DNA of 24,702 nt from the NCBI RefSeq assembly GCF_000315625.1, contig NW_005434654.1, positions 773,016-797,717 on the forward strand, written 5' to 3'. Below the pieces are notes generated by a model. That model was not told the DNA's origin. It ran no database searches and saw only the letters and a list, made by a program, of their open reading frames with translations. Below, piece by piece: positions 9,089 through 18,383 of the stretch (its first letter is position 1; each line of letters opens with the position of its first letter). The position numbers and the translations under genes are program-made. Origin of the DNA: Guillardia theta CCMP2712 (lineage: Eukaryota > Cryptophyceae > Pyrenomonadales > Geminigeraceae).

Positions 9089-11074
9089 CTATCGGGGAAA
9101 GAATTCCACAGGATCGGAGCCAAGCATCTTCTCTTCAAACTTTGAGCCCTGCAAGTCGGTCACGCGAGCTTGCAACGGAGGGGGCAGGTCACCGACAGCA
9201 CCACATGGATGACCGGGTAGCCGGGAACTACGTGCCCCTCGGCCTGCAGAAACTCTCGCAACGTCCATCCCATGTCGATCCTGCATGGCAAATCAGCACC
9301 ACCTCCAGCAGACGTCGAGCTGAACTGACAACCTCTGCCACGTCGGCTGGTGCCTGCGCCCAGTGACAGGGTCCGTCAACCACTCGCTCTTGCCTCCTTT
9401 CATGAGGGGGACCTGGCGGAGGGTCAGGCAGGAAGCAACTTAAGGCAAGGGGGCACATACCTGATGAGCGATGAAGTAGAGGCTCACTGTGGATCGCCAG
9501 TACCTGTGTTCGGGGTCCCAGTAAGGAGGGGATGGGCAGTCCAAGACGGGCTCGAGTATCTCGTCCAAGGTAGCTGCCTCCGAGCACTGCCTCGTGGTCA
9601 GTCAAGTTGCGGCCCGGGGACAGGGGAGGCACTTGTCGGAGGAAGTCGGTGCATCGTGACTCTTCGTAGACGAGCAAGAGCGGCCAGCAAAGTTCCTCCC
9701 CGATGACATTCACGTCGATCAGCTACAGCACAGGGTCACTTCATCCTGTGGCGGTACAAGTTGAAAGCCAAACCTCCCGCTGAAGAAACTCGGGGTAGAT
9801 GCAGGGGCCCAGCAGAATTCCTCGGACATGGATCCCCCTCCTAACGCCCACTCTCTCTCTCAGCTTCGACTTGTGCTCGAGCTTCTTGATCTGCCAGCAG
9901 CCCATGAGCACAAGGCCGCGTGACGACGATGATCACCGTCTCTTGTCGAGAGAAAGTTTCTTGCTGCTGATTGGCCTCTTGAAGTATGTCAGGAATATGC
10001 TTGGTAAAAATGACGTCGGTGGATTGCGAATCTTTCATCCTGCAGGCATACCATCACATCTCAAGCTCCGATGTAAGCTCTCGCACACACCCATGATCGC
10101 ATGCGATCTCTACTGCCAGGTTGCAGTAGAAGACAGCACTTGCAAATCTACGTGGAGTGAGTTCAGACTCTCAACTCCTGCTCCGTCCTTAGCTCTCACC
10201 TCTGGAGACCGAGACTCGCCCTAGCTGCTCTTACGCACGACTTCACCGAGAGCTTGACAAGCGTTTGTGTTTCAGTTCGGTTGAGATGGACGGCTCGTCG
10301 AGCAAGCAGGTGGGTCATTGGGAACATGTGCTTGGAATTCTCAGCTCCTCGTCTTCCTGTACGGGACTGAACGGCGTTGGCGACATACGCTTCAAACATG
10401 GAGAGCGTTGCGTTGCAGTCTCTTATCACATGGCCTAGGTTGCCTCGCTGGAGGTGGCACATGGCTCTGTTGGAGAAACAAGCAGCTCTGAAAGTCGTGT
10501 CATCGTATCACCTTCATGGATGGACGAGGAAGCAGTCACCTCAACATCACGTCGGAGCAATTCTTGCACAAGGCTGTGGTATAATGTTGAGCTGCAGCCA
10601 CGTAGAATTTGGAGCTGTTCTCATTTCCTTGCTCTGCCCGACGCAGAGCGTAAGTTTGACAACAGGGGGGGACGTTGTAGGATCGACTTCACCTTTCAAC
10701 TCACGAGCAGAGCTTACTGCTTTGTTTCCCATTACTTTGTGATACTCTGCAGCTTGGTCCGCATCCTCCTCCCCTTCCATGATGGCATTTATCCACTCAT
10801 CACGGGCTTGTTCAGCTTCGGCCTCCGTCAATCCTTCCATGAACAGCGGGTCGTGACCCTCATCGACAAATCGCTTGCTCCAGACAAACTCCTGAAACCT
10901 CTTCCGCTCCTCCATCGTTCGGTTCCCTGAGCCTCCGCCTCCTCTGAGCATAACACGAGGGCACGCCGTTCCTTGGAGCGATCTGCCCTGCCCTGGCTTG
11001 CATGCATGCTGTATTCCCCCCAAGGTTGGAGAGGTAAGGAGGAACAAGAAGCTCGCAATGGCAATGCAGTTCAT
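9089..11074 (-). CDS. TTC4: TTC4/Cns1-type TPR cochaperone with N-terminal signal and transit-like leader
   Basis: Exons: 11074-10718, 10631-10540, 10487-10200, 10147-10091, 10039-9937, 9890-9774, 9722-9633, 9586-9461, 9412-9333, 9280-9193 and 9148-9089, about 485 residues. Residues 54 onward follow the TTC4/Cns1 plan: GHDPLFMEGLT, a TPR block (AAEYHKVMGNKA, YVAAAQHYTTALC, CFSNRAMCHLQRGN, KSCVRAARASLGLQRFASAV), a charged linker, then the C-terminal wheel domain (ELCWPLLLVYEE, PPYWDPEHRYW, SLYFIAHQ). These proteins are Hsp90/Hsp70 cofactors. Residues 1-53 are in the same open exon: a hydrophobic stretch IAIASFLFLL, then a stretch with no acidic residue and several Lys/Arg, as in bipartite plastid leaders. 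Met54 could instead start a cytosolic form. Exon 3 holds about 40 extra residues between TPR helices (near 10250-10380), possibly an unspliced insertion or an undetected in-frame intron. Introns are 44-86 nt. Confidence 0.85.
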
Positions 11075-11510
11075 CGTCGGCCCCTCAGACCAGCAGCTCC
11101 TCCCAGCGCCCTCGCTCGGTCTATCATTCCCCTCCTGCTCCGCCGCTGTCCTCCTCTCCTCCTCCTTCACCCTTCCGATGCGCCTCCATCTCTATACTGC
11201 AAGCACTACTACATTGGCCATTGGGAATGAGGGGGATGATTGTATCCATGGGAATATGAGGGGGATGAGCCTGCGGCACGGTGGTCGTGACTCAGTGACT
11301 GGCAGAGTCAGTCACTCAGTGGTTCAGTGGGCAATATCAGGGCCTTGTGTTGCGGAACTACGGTGCCAGTGACTGAGCCGGGCCAGTGAGTCACGCGGCC
11401 AACTTGGCAACACCGTGACGGTGACCGGCCGGGCCGCTATGCCAGTCAGGCTGAGGCGGACACGACGATCAAAACTTTGACAGATCGGCAGTTATTAATG
11501 CATGTGAGAC
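11075..11510. other. Divergent spacer with GC-rich repeated words
   Basis: Bases 11100-11180 are CT-rich. Bases 11225-11270 carry two copies of a gggaatgagggggatga-like word. From about 11270 to 11470 the sequence is GC-rich and built of related words: cagtgactcagtgactg, agtcagtcactcagtgg, ccagtgactgag, accggccgggc and gtcaggctga. Similar words occur in the GC-rich island at 17341-17760. It separates the TTC4 gene from the Sfi1-like gene. No gene was seen. Confidence 0.5.
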
Positions 11511-11593
11511 AGAGGGAGAGGGAGAGGGAGAGGGAGAGGGAGAGGGAGAGGGAGAGGGAGAGGGAGAGGGAGAGGGAGAGGGAGAGGGAGAGG
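11511..11593 (+). repeat. Hexanucleotide microsatellite (agaggg)n
   Basis: About 14 near-perfect copies of a six-base purine unit end two bases before the first ATG assigned to the Sfi1-like gene. The unit is a multiple of three and is open in the same frame as that gene, where it would encode Arg-Glu pairs. It could be 5' UTR or a coding extension starting at ATG 11477. Confidence 0.9.
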
Positions 11594-13427
11594 ATGATGG
11601 GAGGTCCATGCAATGTAATCCTGATTTTGGCATCAATCAGGTCAGATGTGAATTTGTTGAGAAGCGAGAACGATGATCTCCGGAGAACCTGCCAAGTCCT
11701 CCTGCAGACACAGGAGATGCAGGTAGATTGTGCGAACCTGCATGGCAGCGTTCTGAGATGGGCACCTGAAGATCAAGGCGATCGCGGAGCAGCAGAGGAC
11801 GTGCAACCATCTGCACGAGAAGAACAGGAAGGGTCCTTGTGCCGCTTCCCTCCTCCTCTCATGATGCATCTCCAGAGATCTGTGCGAGAAGCTCGAAAAA
11901 GTGCTCAAGAAGAGCGAAGCGAGCGAGCGAGAGCTCAACCTGCTCTACTCTCTCAGAGTCAAGGACGAGGAGCGACGCGAGAGGCTTCGGTGAGCGGCAG
12001 GGACCTTTGGCATGCCCGGGTTGACCTGCGAGTTCAGCGCATGGCGGATCAGACAAGCCGACCAAAGATGCCGTCGAAGCCATAAGCGTCGGCTTGCGTC
12101 AGTTGTCAGCCACTGGAGATTTCTGGTCGACACTCGAAGTTGGTTGACGAGACATCTGCTGAGAACACATGCAGACAACAACAGTCTCTTCTCACCAGCA
12201 TCGGCAAGTCAGGAAGGCCTTCAGCGAATGGTCTTTGAACGTCAATTGCCACAAGCAACTTCGAAGGTGCCTGAAGGCTCTGATCTGATTGTTCTCTAAA
12301 CTTCAATGGACTTCTCTATCCCTCTTCTCCCTCTTCCCTCCTGTCTTTCGCCCCCTCCTCCCCTCCTCTTCTCTGCTGCTTCACTTTGTGATGTTCCGTG
12401 CAGATCCATCAGGCTGCGATCTCTCAGTCTGATCTTTGGCGAATGGCAAAAGTTGCCGAACGAGATGAAAGAGAGGAGGAGGAGGAACCTGTCAGCCGCT
12501 CTTCGAGCATGGCAGATGTACGTTCATGCTCGAGGCTTGGCGCCCGTCTGACCCGCTCTTGTTGCAGCCTCCTAGGGCAGGTCATGATGGCGAGAGTGCA
12601 AGGGGGGGAAGTTGACGATTCGTCGTCACGCAGACAAGGGAGGAGCACAGGGCCAACGTCTCATGCCTGAAGCTGCACTTCATGCAGTGGACGAAGGCAA
12701 CGCTGATGAGGAGGATGCTGAGGAGGAGGAGGAGAGTGTGTCGTCCATCCTGTCAAGCTTCTTACCTTGCAGCAGGTGGAGGATGCAAGAACGTGGGCAA
12801 GTCGGCAGCCTGTGCAGGTCAGCCCTGACTTCCCCTCCCTCGTGACCTCCAGCCTCAGGATCTACTTCCGGACGTGGAGGACAAACGCGGACAAGTGTCG
12901 GAGGCTCGTGGCCTACGTTGACAAGCGGGCGGTCAAGATGTTTGACAGGAGGAGAGTGTGAGTGAACTCAAGGAGCTGACGTGCCCGCCGTTGACGTCTT
13001 GTCAGCTCCCGCCACGTCTTGAGATGGCGATGCTTCGCCTTCAGTGCTCGGAATCCTTTCTCCTCCCAGCGCGTCCCCTTCCTCACTTGGCTTGGAGTGC
13101 GCAATAGGTACCTGCACCTCCTCCTGCTCCTCGTGTCCTTGGGCCCCCTCGGGGAGGCGATGGGTGGGGGGAAGGAAGCAATGGCTGAGGAGAGGCAACA
13201 GGTACGAGAGGGCGAGCAGGGCGCTTGCTCGAGCCACACGAGGCAGCAGGTGAGTTGAGTTTACACGGTTCATCCCATGACAATAGAGCAGCGGCGGCGG
13301 CGGTGCTGACAAGGAGGAGGACGCTTCTAGCAAGCGACTTTGTTCGACTCGCTTCTCCCTGCACCTCAGCGGATCCCCCAAGGTGACGTCACCCTACAAC
13401 AAGATGTCCCAGACATCCTCGCGATGA
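11594..13427 (+). CDS. Sfi1-like Trp-repeat protein, probable centrin-binding centrosome or basal-body protein
   Basis: Twelve exons: 11594-11722, 11772-11832, 11878-11989, 12038-12125, 12175-12266, 12404-12517, 12568-12580, 12634-12735, 12776-12957, 13006-13107, 13157-13249 and 13292-13427, giving 407 residues. Residues 1-100 are coiled-coil-like (LLRSENDDLRRTCQVLLQTQ; KLEKVLKKSEASERELNLLY). Then Trp residues recur at 103, 127, 149, 175, 197, 222, 244, 271, 305 and 326, mostly 21-27 apart, each in a basic helical context (AWRIRQ, SHWRFL, SEWSLN, GEWQKL, MQWTKA, FRTWRT, LRWRCF). This is the pattern of Sfi1 repeats, which bind centrin one per repeat along a long helix. The C-terminus is Gly/Ser-rich with basic ends. 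Introns are 40-53 nt apart from one CT-rich 137-nt intron (12267-12403) that could hide a small exon. The start is uncertain because the frame is open upstream through the (agaggg)n tract to 11477. Confidence 0.78.
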
Positions 13428-13500
13428 TGATCTGCCTGCTCGCACTGGAGCTGAAGCTGGAGCTGGTGGTCTTCCCTGCTCGTCGTCTCCCATAGCCCGT

Positions 13501-16500
13501 CTATCGCTTCGGAGGAGGAGGAATCGGCTTGTTTGGCTTCGCTGCATCAGCATGAGGAGAAGGGGCGAGCTCAACAGGAAGAGCTCACGGGGACTCGACG
13601 TGAGAGGAAGCTCAGGGGGTTTGTAGTTGGGCTTCTCCGGGGGTCCCGCTGGTCGGGTTAAAGATGGCGGAGGGCACGGAGGGAGAGGAGGATGTGGAGC
13701 CGGTGGCACTGTTGTCTGCTGGGCGGGGGGCGAGGGACGAGAGGGAGGAGCGGGGAGCTGAGAGGGAGGGTCAGCGGTGACGACGGACGGAACTCCTTTC
13801 AAGTTTCACCTGAGGTGGACGAGAGTTGCTGGCTGCCTCCAACAGCGGCCGCTGCTCGCCGGCATAGTGTACATGGTCGGGTTGAGCTGGGGGGTCGGCA
13901 GGAGGTTTGGTCTCCTTCCTCGCCTGATCTTGTTGGAAAAGATTCATATTCTTCTCGATCTGCTTCTGAACAAGCTCGTGATTCCCTCCACTCTTCCTTC
14001 TGTGTGCGGCCCCTTCCGTCGCCTCTGGCCCCGCCACAAGAGGAGGGGAGGAGCTCCTTGCGAGCTGTGCTTCCTGCATAGCACTAGCAGCGAGTGAGGT
14101 TGAGTCAGAGTAGGAGGGTCAGGGTTCAGGCGAGATGGAGGGCGGAGAACGACGAGGAAAGAGAGGAAGAGGAGGTGAACAAGGTGGACAAACGTACGGC
14201 AAAGCGACGGCGGACCCCAAGTGGATGATAGAGAGAGGTTCAGGGTTGCTGACCGGCAGCTGCGGCTCAGGCGCTTTCCCCCGCAAGAAGTTGAGGATCT
14301 AGATTCAGCGTCAGGAGGCTCGGCCATGCAGGAGCAGCGGTATCTGCTTCGAGAGATACCTGCCCCATCTTTCCTGGCTCTGGTTTCCTTTCAGGGGAGG
14401 GACGGCGTGGGGATCTTCGCTTGATGTCCTCCTCCCACTGCCTTTGCGCCTCCACAATCCTTGCTTCCACGTCCTCCAAGCTCTGAGCCCTCGGAATGTT
14501 CGAGCTCGATGACTGATCGGACACGCAGCCCTCCGACTGCTCCTCCCTCAGCAGCGTCTGAGCCATGGAAGCAGCGTGCGCTGCATGCAGGTCTGCTGGC
14601 TCCCCTTGACGGAGGGCAGGAGGGCGAGCAGGAGGAGGAGGAGCCCATAGCTCCTCGTCAGCCTCCAGGGCTTCAACGTAGGAGGAAGGAAAGTATCCCT
14701 CCTCCCCATCTTCGGACCTGCCATAACACCATCCGTCCTCGTTTGCTTCCTGCAAGCAATTCAGCAACCCTTGCAGGAGCCCCGCAGCCTCTCACCTGAA
14801 GCACGCTCACGACGTCCCCCTCCTCCAGCTGCAGCTGATTCTCCCCCCCCGCAAAGTCGCACCAGGCTCGCACTCGGAACAGGACGATCGTCTCCTCCTC
14901 CGAGAGAGTGTTGTTGAACAGTTCACCCGACGCGGTGTGCTCCTCGTAGTCCTCGTCGGAGCTCGTCGCTCCCTCGCTGCTGCTTCCGTTGCTCCTCGTT
15001 TCCGCACCATCCAGCCCCTGCCCCATCATGCTCTCATCCACAGACGAGGACGTCCAGGTCCTCGGAGTCGACAGCTCTCCCGAGCCTGCTCGCTTGCACT
15101 TGGCACCATTGCACCGGCAGTGGAGGAGGATGGACTGGCAGGAGCTGCAGACCTCATACTGGTTCGCGATGAGCCCGAGGCCTCGGACGTGTTCCCTGCT
15201 CTCCACGATCTCAACCCCGTTCAGCTCCTCCTTGTTCCGCTCCCTCAGCTGATACTCCTTGATGACGAGTTGCTTGTCAGGCTGCTTCTTAAAGTTGATG
15301 TATCCCTGGCTGTTGTAAAGCTTGTTGGCCTTGATCCACGACAGGTATTGGAACTCGGACTTCCTGTTGTACTCCTTCCCATACATGCACCGATGGCAGA
15401 CCCTCACCTTCCCCACCTTCTCGTCCAGCTTCTGCGACTGTTTGAGCAGGCTCCTGTGCCATTCGATCAGGTCCTCGTTATGTACAGTAATGATGCGAAG
15501 GGCGAAAGGGAGGAAATTCCCCTGGTGGCCACACCCGTTCTCCTCCATGGAGAGCGAGCACCTGCCGCAGATGTACAACCCACACTTACGGCAGTTGAAG
15601 CGCTTCTTGCTGATGCTGCCGAATCGGGACGAGCAAATCTGACAGGCTTTGGTCACGGTGCCATAGACAGGCGCTGCAATCCCCATCATAGAGAACTGCT
15701 CCGCCTCCCGCAGGGCCTCCTTCATGTCGTTGAACCACCCTGTCTTCTCCTCCTCGGTGGAAGCACGCACCTTGAAGGACTTCTGAGACGTGAAAACCTC
15801 CCAGGACAGAGGGCTCTCGGCTGGGTTTGATATCTCCTCGACTTTGATCATCCTCCCTCCATGGATGAGCTTGTTCTTGACCTCCATGCCGTACCGATTC
15901 CCAATGTCGAACTTCCTCTTCAACTTCATCTGCTTCAGCACTCCCAACTGCACCTCTTGGGCATAGATCAGCGCGTCGTTGAACAGGTAGAAGTAGTATT
16001 CCTTGGGCTCCTTGGTCGTGATTCTGGTGAGCTTCCCTTCCCTGATGATCTTCCTCTCAGGATCCACCAGGTCGATCCCAGGGAAATTCTTCTGAATCGA
16101 GCGCAGCTTCTCCGTGTTCTCCCGTCGGCGAGTTGCTTCGTTGCACTGGTCGGCCTGCTCTGAGATCAAGTTCAACGCTCTTCGCAGGTCCTCGTAATCT
16201 TCGGCGTCCTCAGGGGTGTACTTCAAGATCTCCTCCAGCAGCAGCTTGTACCTTGGGATCCGCTGGACAGGCATGATGAGGTAGGAGTCAAGGGACAGCA
16301 CGGAGGACTCGTGATTCATCTGAGCCTTCTCAAGAAACAGCGCAAACTCCTTCACCTTCTCCTTGCTCTCGAAGTAGCACTGTGATGCCCGCTCGTAGTG
16401 ACTGACATACCTCTGGTACAACTTGAGCAGTGGCGCGATGTTGTACATGATGTCTCCCACCTTTGGCACCTCCTCTGCGCGTGTGCTCTTGATCCTTCGG

Positions 16501-16715
16501 TCAAGCGCTACCCGCAGCTGGTCCGCTATCACAAAGAGGTCTTCTGCATTCCCAAAGATCGTATCGATCAAGGTCTCCTGCAGTATGGGCGAGAGCTTGT
16601 ACTGTGCATTTCGCAGTGGTGTGAAGTAGACCTCCAGCATGGTCTTGAGAGATCTTGTGTAGCTAATCTCTGTGTTCAAGAGCTCTAGAATCGGATTTTT
16701 GGCTTTGAAGGACAT
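13501..16715 (-). CDS. Rho guanine-nucleotide exchange factor: DH-PH-FYVE-like-SH3-proline-rich
   Basis: Six exons, 16715-14796, 14749-14360, 14298-14198, 14083-13810, 13757-13589 and 13541-13501, give 964 residues. DH domain at about 6-200, with the signature MPVQRIPRYKLLLEEILKYT at 148-167; PH at about 222-338; a FYVE-like zinc finger from 358 with CxxC pairs at 358/361, 375/378, 383/386 and 440/443; a second Cys cluster at 523-540; an SH3 domain at about 612-668 that is split exactly by intron 1; then a proline-rich tail ending KPNKPIPPPPKR. The order recalls FGD-type exchange factors, which activate Cdc42/Rac-type GTPases at membranes and remodel actin. The finger lacks the usual WxxD start, and the RRHHCR motif is replaced by KRFNCRK, so PI3P binding is doubtful; a loop of about 50 residues separates the third and fourth CxxC. 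The SH3 and tail polyprolines could interact. The last four junctions are phase-consistent (introns 61, 114, 52, 47 nt) but less certain than the first. Confidence 0.88.
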
Positions 16716-17069
16716 CGAAAGCCTACTTGCTTGCTATCCCTTGCATGGATCGAACAAAGACACAAGTCGTCCTTGTTGTTGCTGCACAGTGTCCTGCTCA
16801 CAATTCTGCTCCCACAAGTCGGTGGTCAGCCATCGGTCGCGTCGTCTTCAACAGTGAAAACTCTGGAGCACCCATGGCTGGGAGTATGACTGCACTCCAG
16901 CGATAGGAGAGCAGAGCAAACCAGAGTAGAGCACGAGCCACCAGAGCACAGGGACACAGCAGCAGGTGTGTTGGTACCTGATAGATAATCGTGACAACAG
17001 GCTTGGTAGGGCTACTACCAGCTGTTACTACGGCAATCGAAGAGCCGGTACCACGATGCCGGCAGCCAG
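16716..17069. other. Intergenic: upstream of the RhoGEF gene
   Basis: Ordinary mixed sequence with no open frame of note and no recognised promoter motif. It should contain the 5' UTR and promoter of the minus-strand exchange factor. Near 17000-17070 short words such as ctactaccagc and gccggtacc lead into the AT-rich block. Confidence 0.4.
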
Positions 17070-17340
17070 TACTAATTTATATTATTTTAAGTTTAATTTT
17101 ATTTTAGTTCTTGATGGTACAATTTCTAATATTATAAAATAGTTTTTTAAATATTAGTAGAAACATTTCGGGAGGAAGATTACAGGCGAGTTGGAGTAAC
17201 TAAAATATTCAATAATTTTCAAAATTATGTAAGTACTACTTTAAATTGATAAAATTCTCAAAACCTTCATATGTAAACCAATGCAGTACTGCGTGCTGTT
17301 GGGAATGGAAACTACAGTACAAATCATTACAATTACTTCT
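17070..17340. other. AT-rich block
   Basis: About 270 bases are strongly AT-rich (for example atattattttaagtttaat and aatattataaaatag), in sharp contrast with the surrounding GC-leaning DNA. No coding frame, terminal repeat or RNA gene was recognised. It abuts a very GC-rich block directly at about 17341. Confidence 0.6.
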
Positions 17341-17760
17341 ACGACCATCCTTCCTGACTGAGCCGCACCGGCGCCGGGGCCCCCGTTCAGTCAGAACTTT
17401 CCGGAGTCCGCGGCGCTGACTCTTCCGAGTCCGGCTATGGCCGAGTGACTCCTCCGAGCGTACCGGAGGCTCGGAGGCTGAGGCTAGGGCCCGGCCGGGC
17501 GGGGCCTAGTACCGCCGGGTCCCCCGGGCCCATCATCGGACTGAGGTACGGTAGTACCAGTCCGATGATCCGATGTGTGACGTGACGGTGCGCACGGCGC
17601 GCAGTGCGGCCGGTGACCCGGGCGGCCTCTGAGCCAGCCTGAGCCTCGGAGTCCGACTAGAGCCTCGCCCGGCCACTGCCGGCCGTCGGGTCGGACCGTG
17701 CCGGGGCCCGGCCCGGGCCCGTCGGCCCGGCGCGCGCCGCCGCCGCCGCGAGTCAGGCTG
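17341..17760. repeat. GC-rich island of degenerate repeated words
   Basis: Around 420 bases, largely G and C, with repeated ccggccgggc, gcccgggcccg, gactgag, cctcggagtccg and gtcaggctga words. The same kind of words appear at about 11270-11470. The 82-codon minus-strand frame inside it is an Arg/Pro/Ala-rich translation of this composition and was not taken as a gene. It may be a copy of a dispersed repeat or the remains of a mobile element. Confidence 0.5.
17532..17569. repeat. Perfect 12-bp inverted repeat (hairpin)
   Basis: ATCATCGGACTG at 17532-17543 is the exact reverse complement of CAGTCCGATGAT at 17558-17569, with a 14-base loop that itself contains GTAC twice and could add four more pairs. 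It lies inside the GC-rich island. Confidence 0.8.
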
Positions 17761-17819
17761 AATGATAACTTGAAGCTTCAATGCTTATCAAGTTCTGTCG
17801 GCCCAATTATCTACCCCTG

Positions 17820-18383
17820 ATAATTGAGTTGTAAGGAGGGGTAGTCTGATGTTCCTCTACCCACCATTGCACTACCCACACCCTACCATGTCCCCATCTC
17901 GTATATCCCTACCCACCCTATTACGATTACTGACCTTGATCCAGGATGTCTCACCCCTCCTACGAGGGGTACCTTGTGGGAAAGGGGGGGTCAGGGGGTT
18001 CATTGGACGAGGACGGAAAGTGGGACTGTACGGGTGTTGTCAGTATGTTGAAGAGGTAGGGGTACTGCATGGGAAGAAGGGAGGGGTACATGAAAGATTA
18101 GGGGTAGGCATGAGAAGGGTGGGTAGCATAACTGCATCATTGGTAGGGTCCTTGTCCTAAGAGGATCAAGCTTTTTGGAGGACATAGGAAATCGTAGGCT
18201 GATATGACATCTGCTACCAATATGTTATACGTTCACAATTCATCCCACAGTGGGTGGGGTATGTGGAGGTTGGGGTGGGTGGGTCGATTGGTGGGTGGGT
18301 GAATGGAAAAGGTGGGTGGTGATTGGGGGCTCGTTGATGTATAGTAGGGTAGGGTTGGAGGAGAGGCGGGAAGGATCAGCAGC
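17820..18383. other. Divergent promoter region with C-run to G-run strand switch
   Basis: From about 17850 to 17960 the plus strand has C-runs (ctacccacaccctacc). From about 17965 to 18360 it has G-runs (gaggggtacc, ggggggtcaggggg, ggtggggtatgtgg, gggtgggtgggtcg). The last dense cluster ends about 25 bp before the HDAC start codon. It is presumably the HDAC upstream region. The 103- and 123-codon open frames here are G-run translations and were not kept. Confidence 0.5.

Noticed and set aside
9228-9713. 161-codon single minus-strand frame as a whole gene
   Set aside because: Only its first 30 codons or so belong to the TTC4 exon; the rest reads through a 46-nt intron in the wrong frame. The spliced version restores the wheel-domain motifs.
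10454-10930. 158-codon plus-strand frame
   Set aside because: Antisense to TTC4 exons 1-3, whose TPR motifs are clear on the minus strand.
14937-15830. 297-codon plus-strand open frame
   Set aside because: It lies exactly antisense to the PH, FYVE and DH coding exon of the RhoGEF gene, which is supported by clear domains; the plus translation has no recognisable motif.
17533-17781. 82-codon minus-strand Arg/Pro/Ala frame
   Set aside because: It follows from the GC-rich island composition and contains the inverted repeat; no coding evidence.
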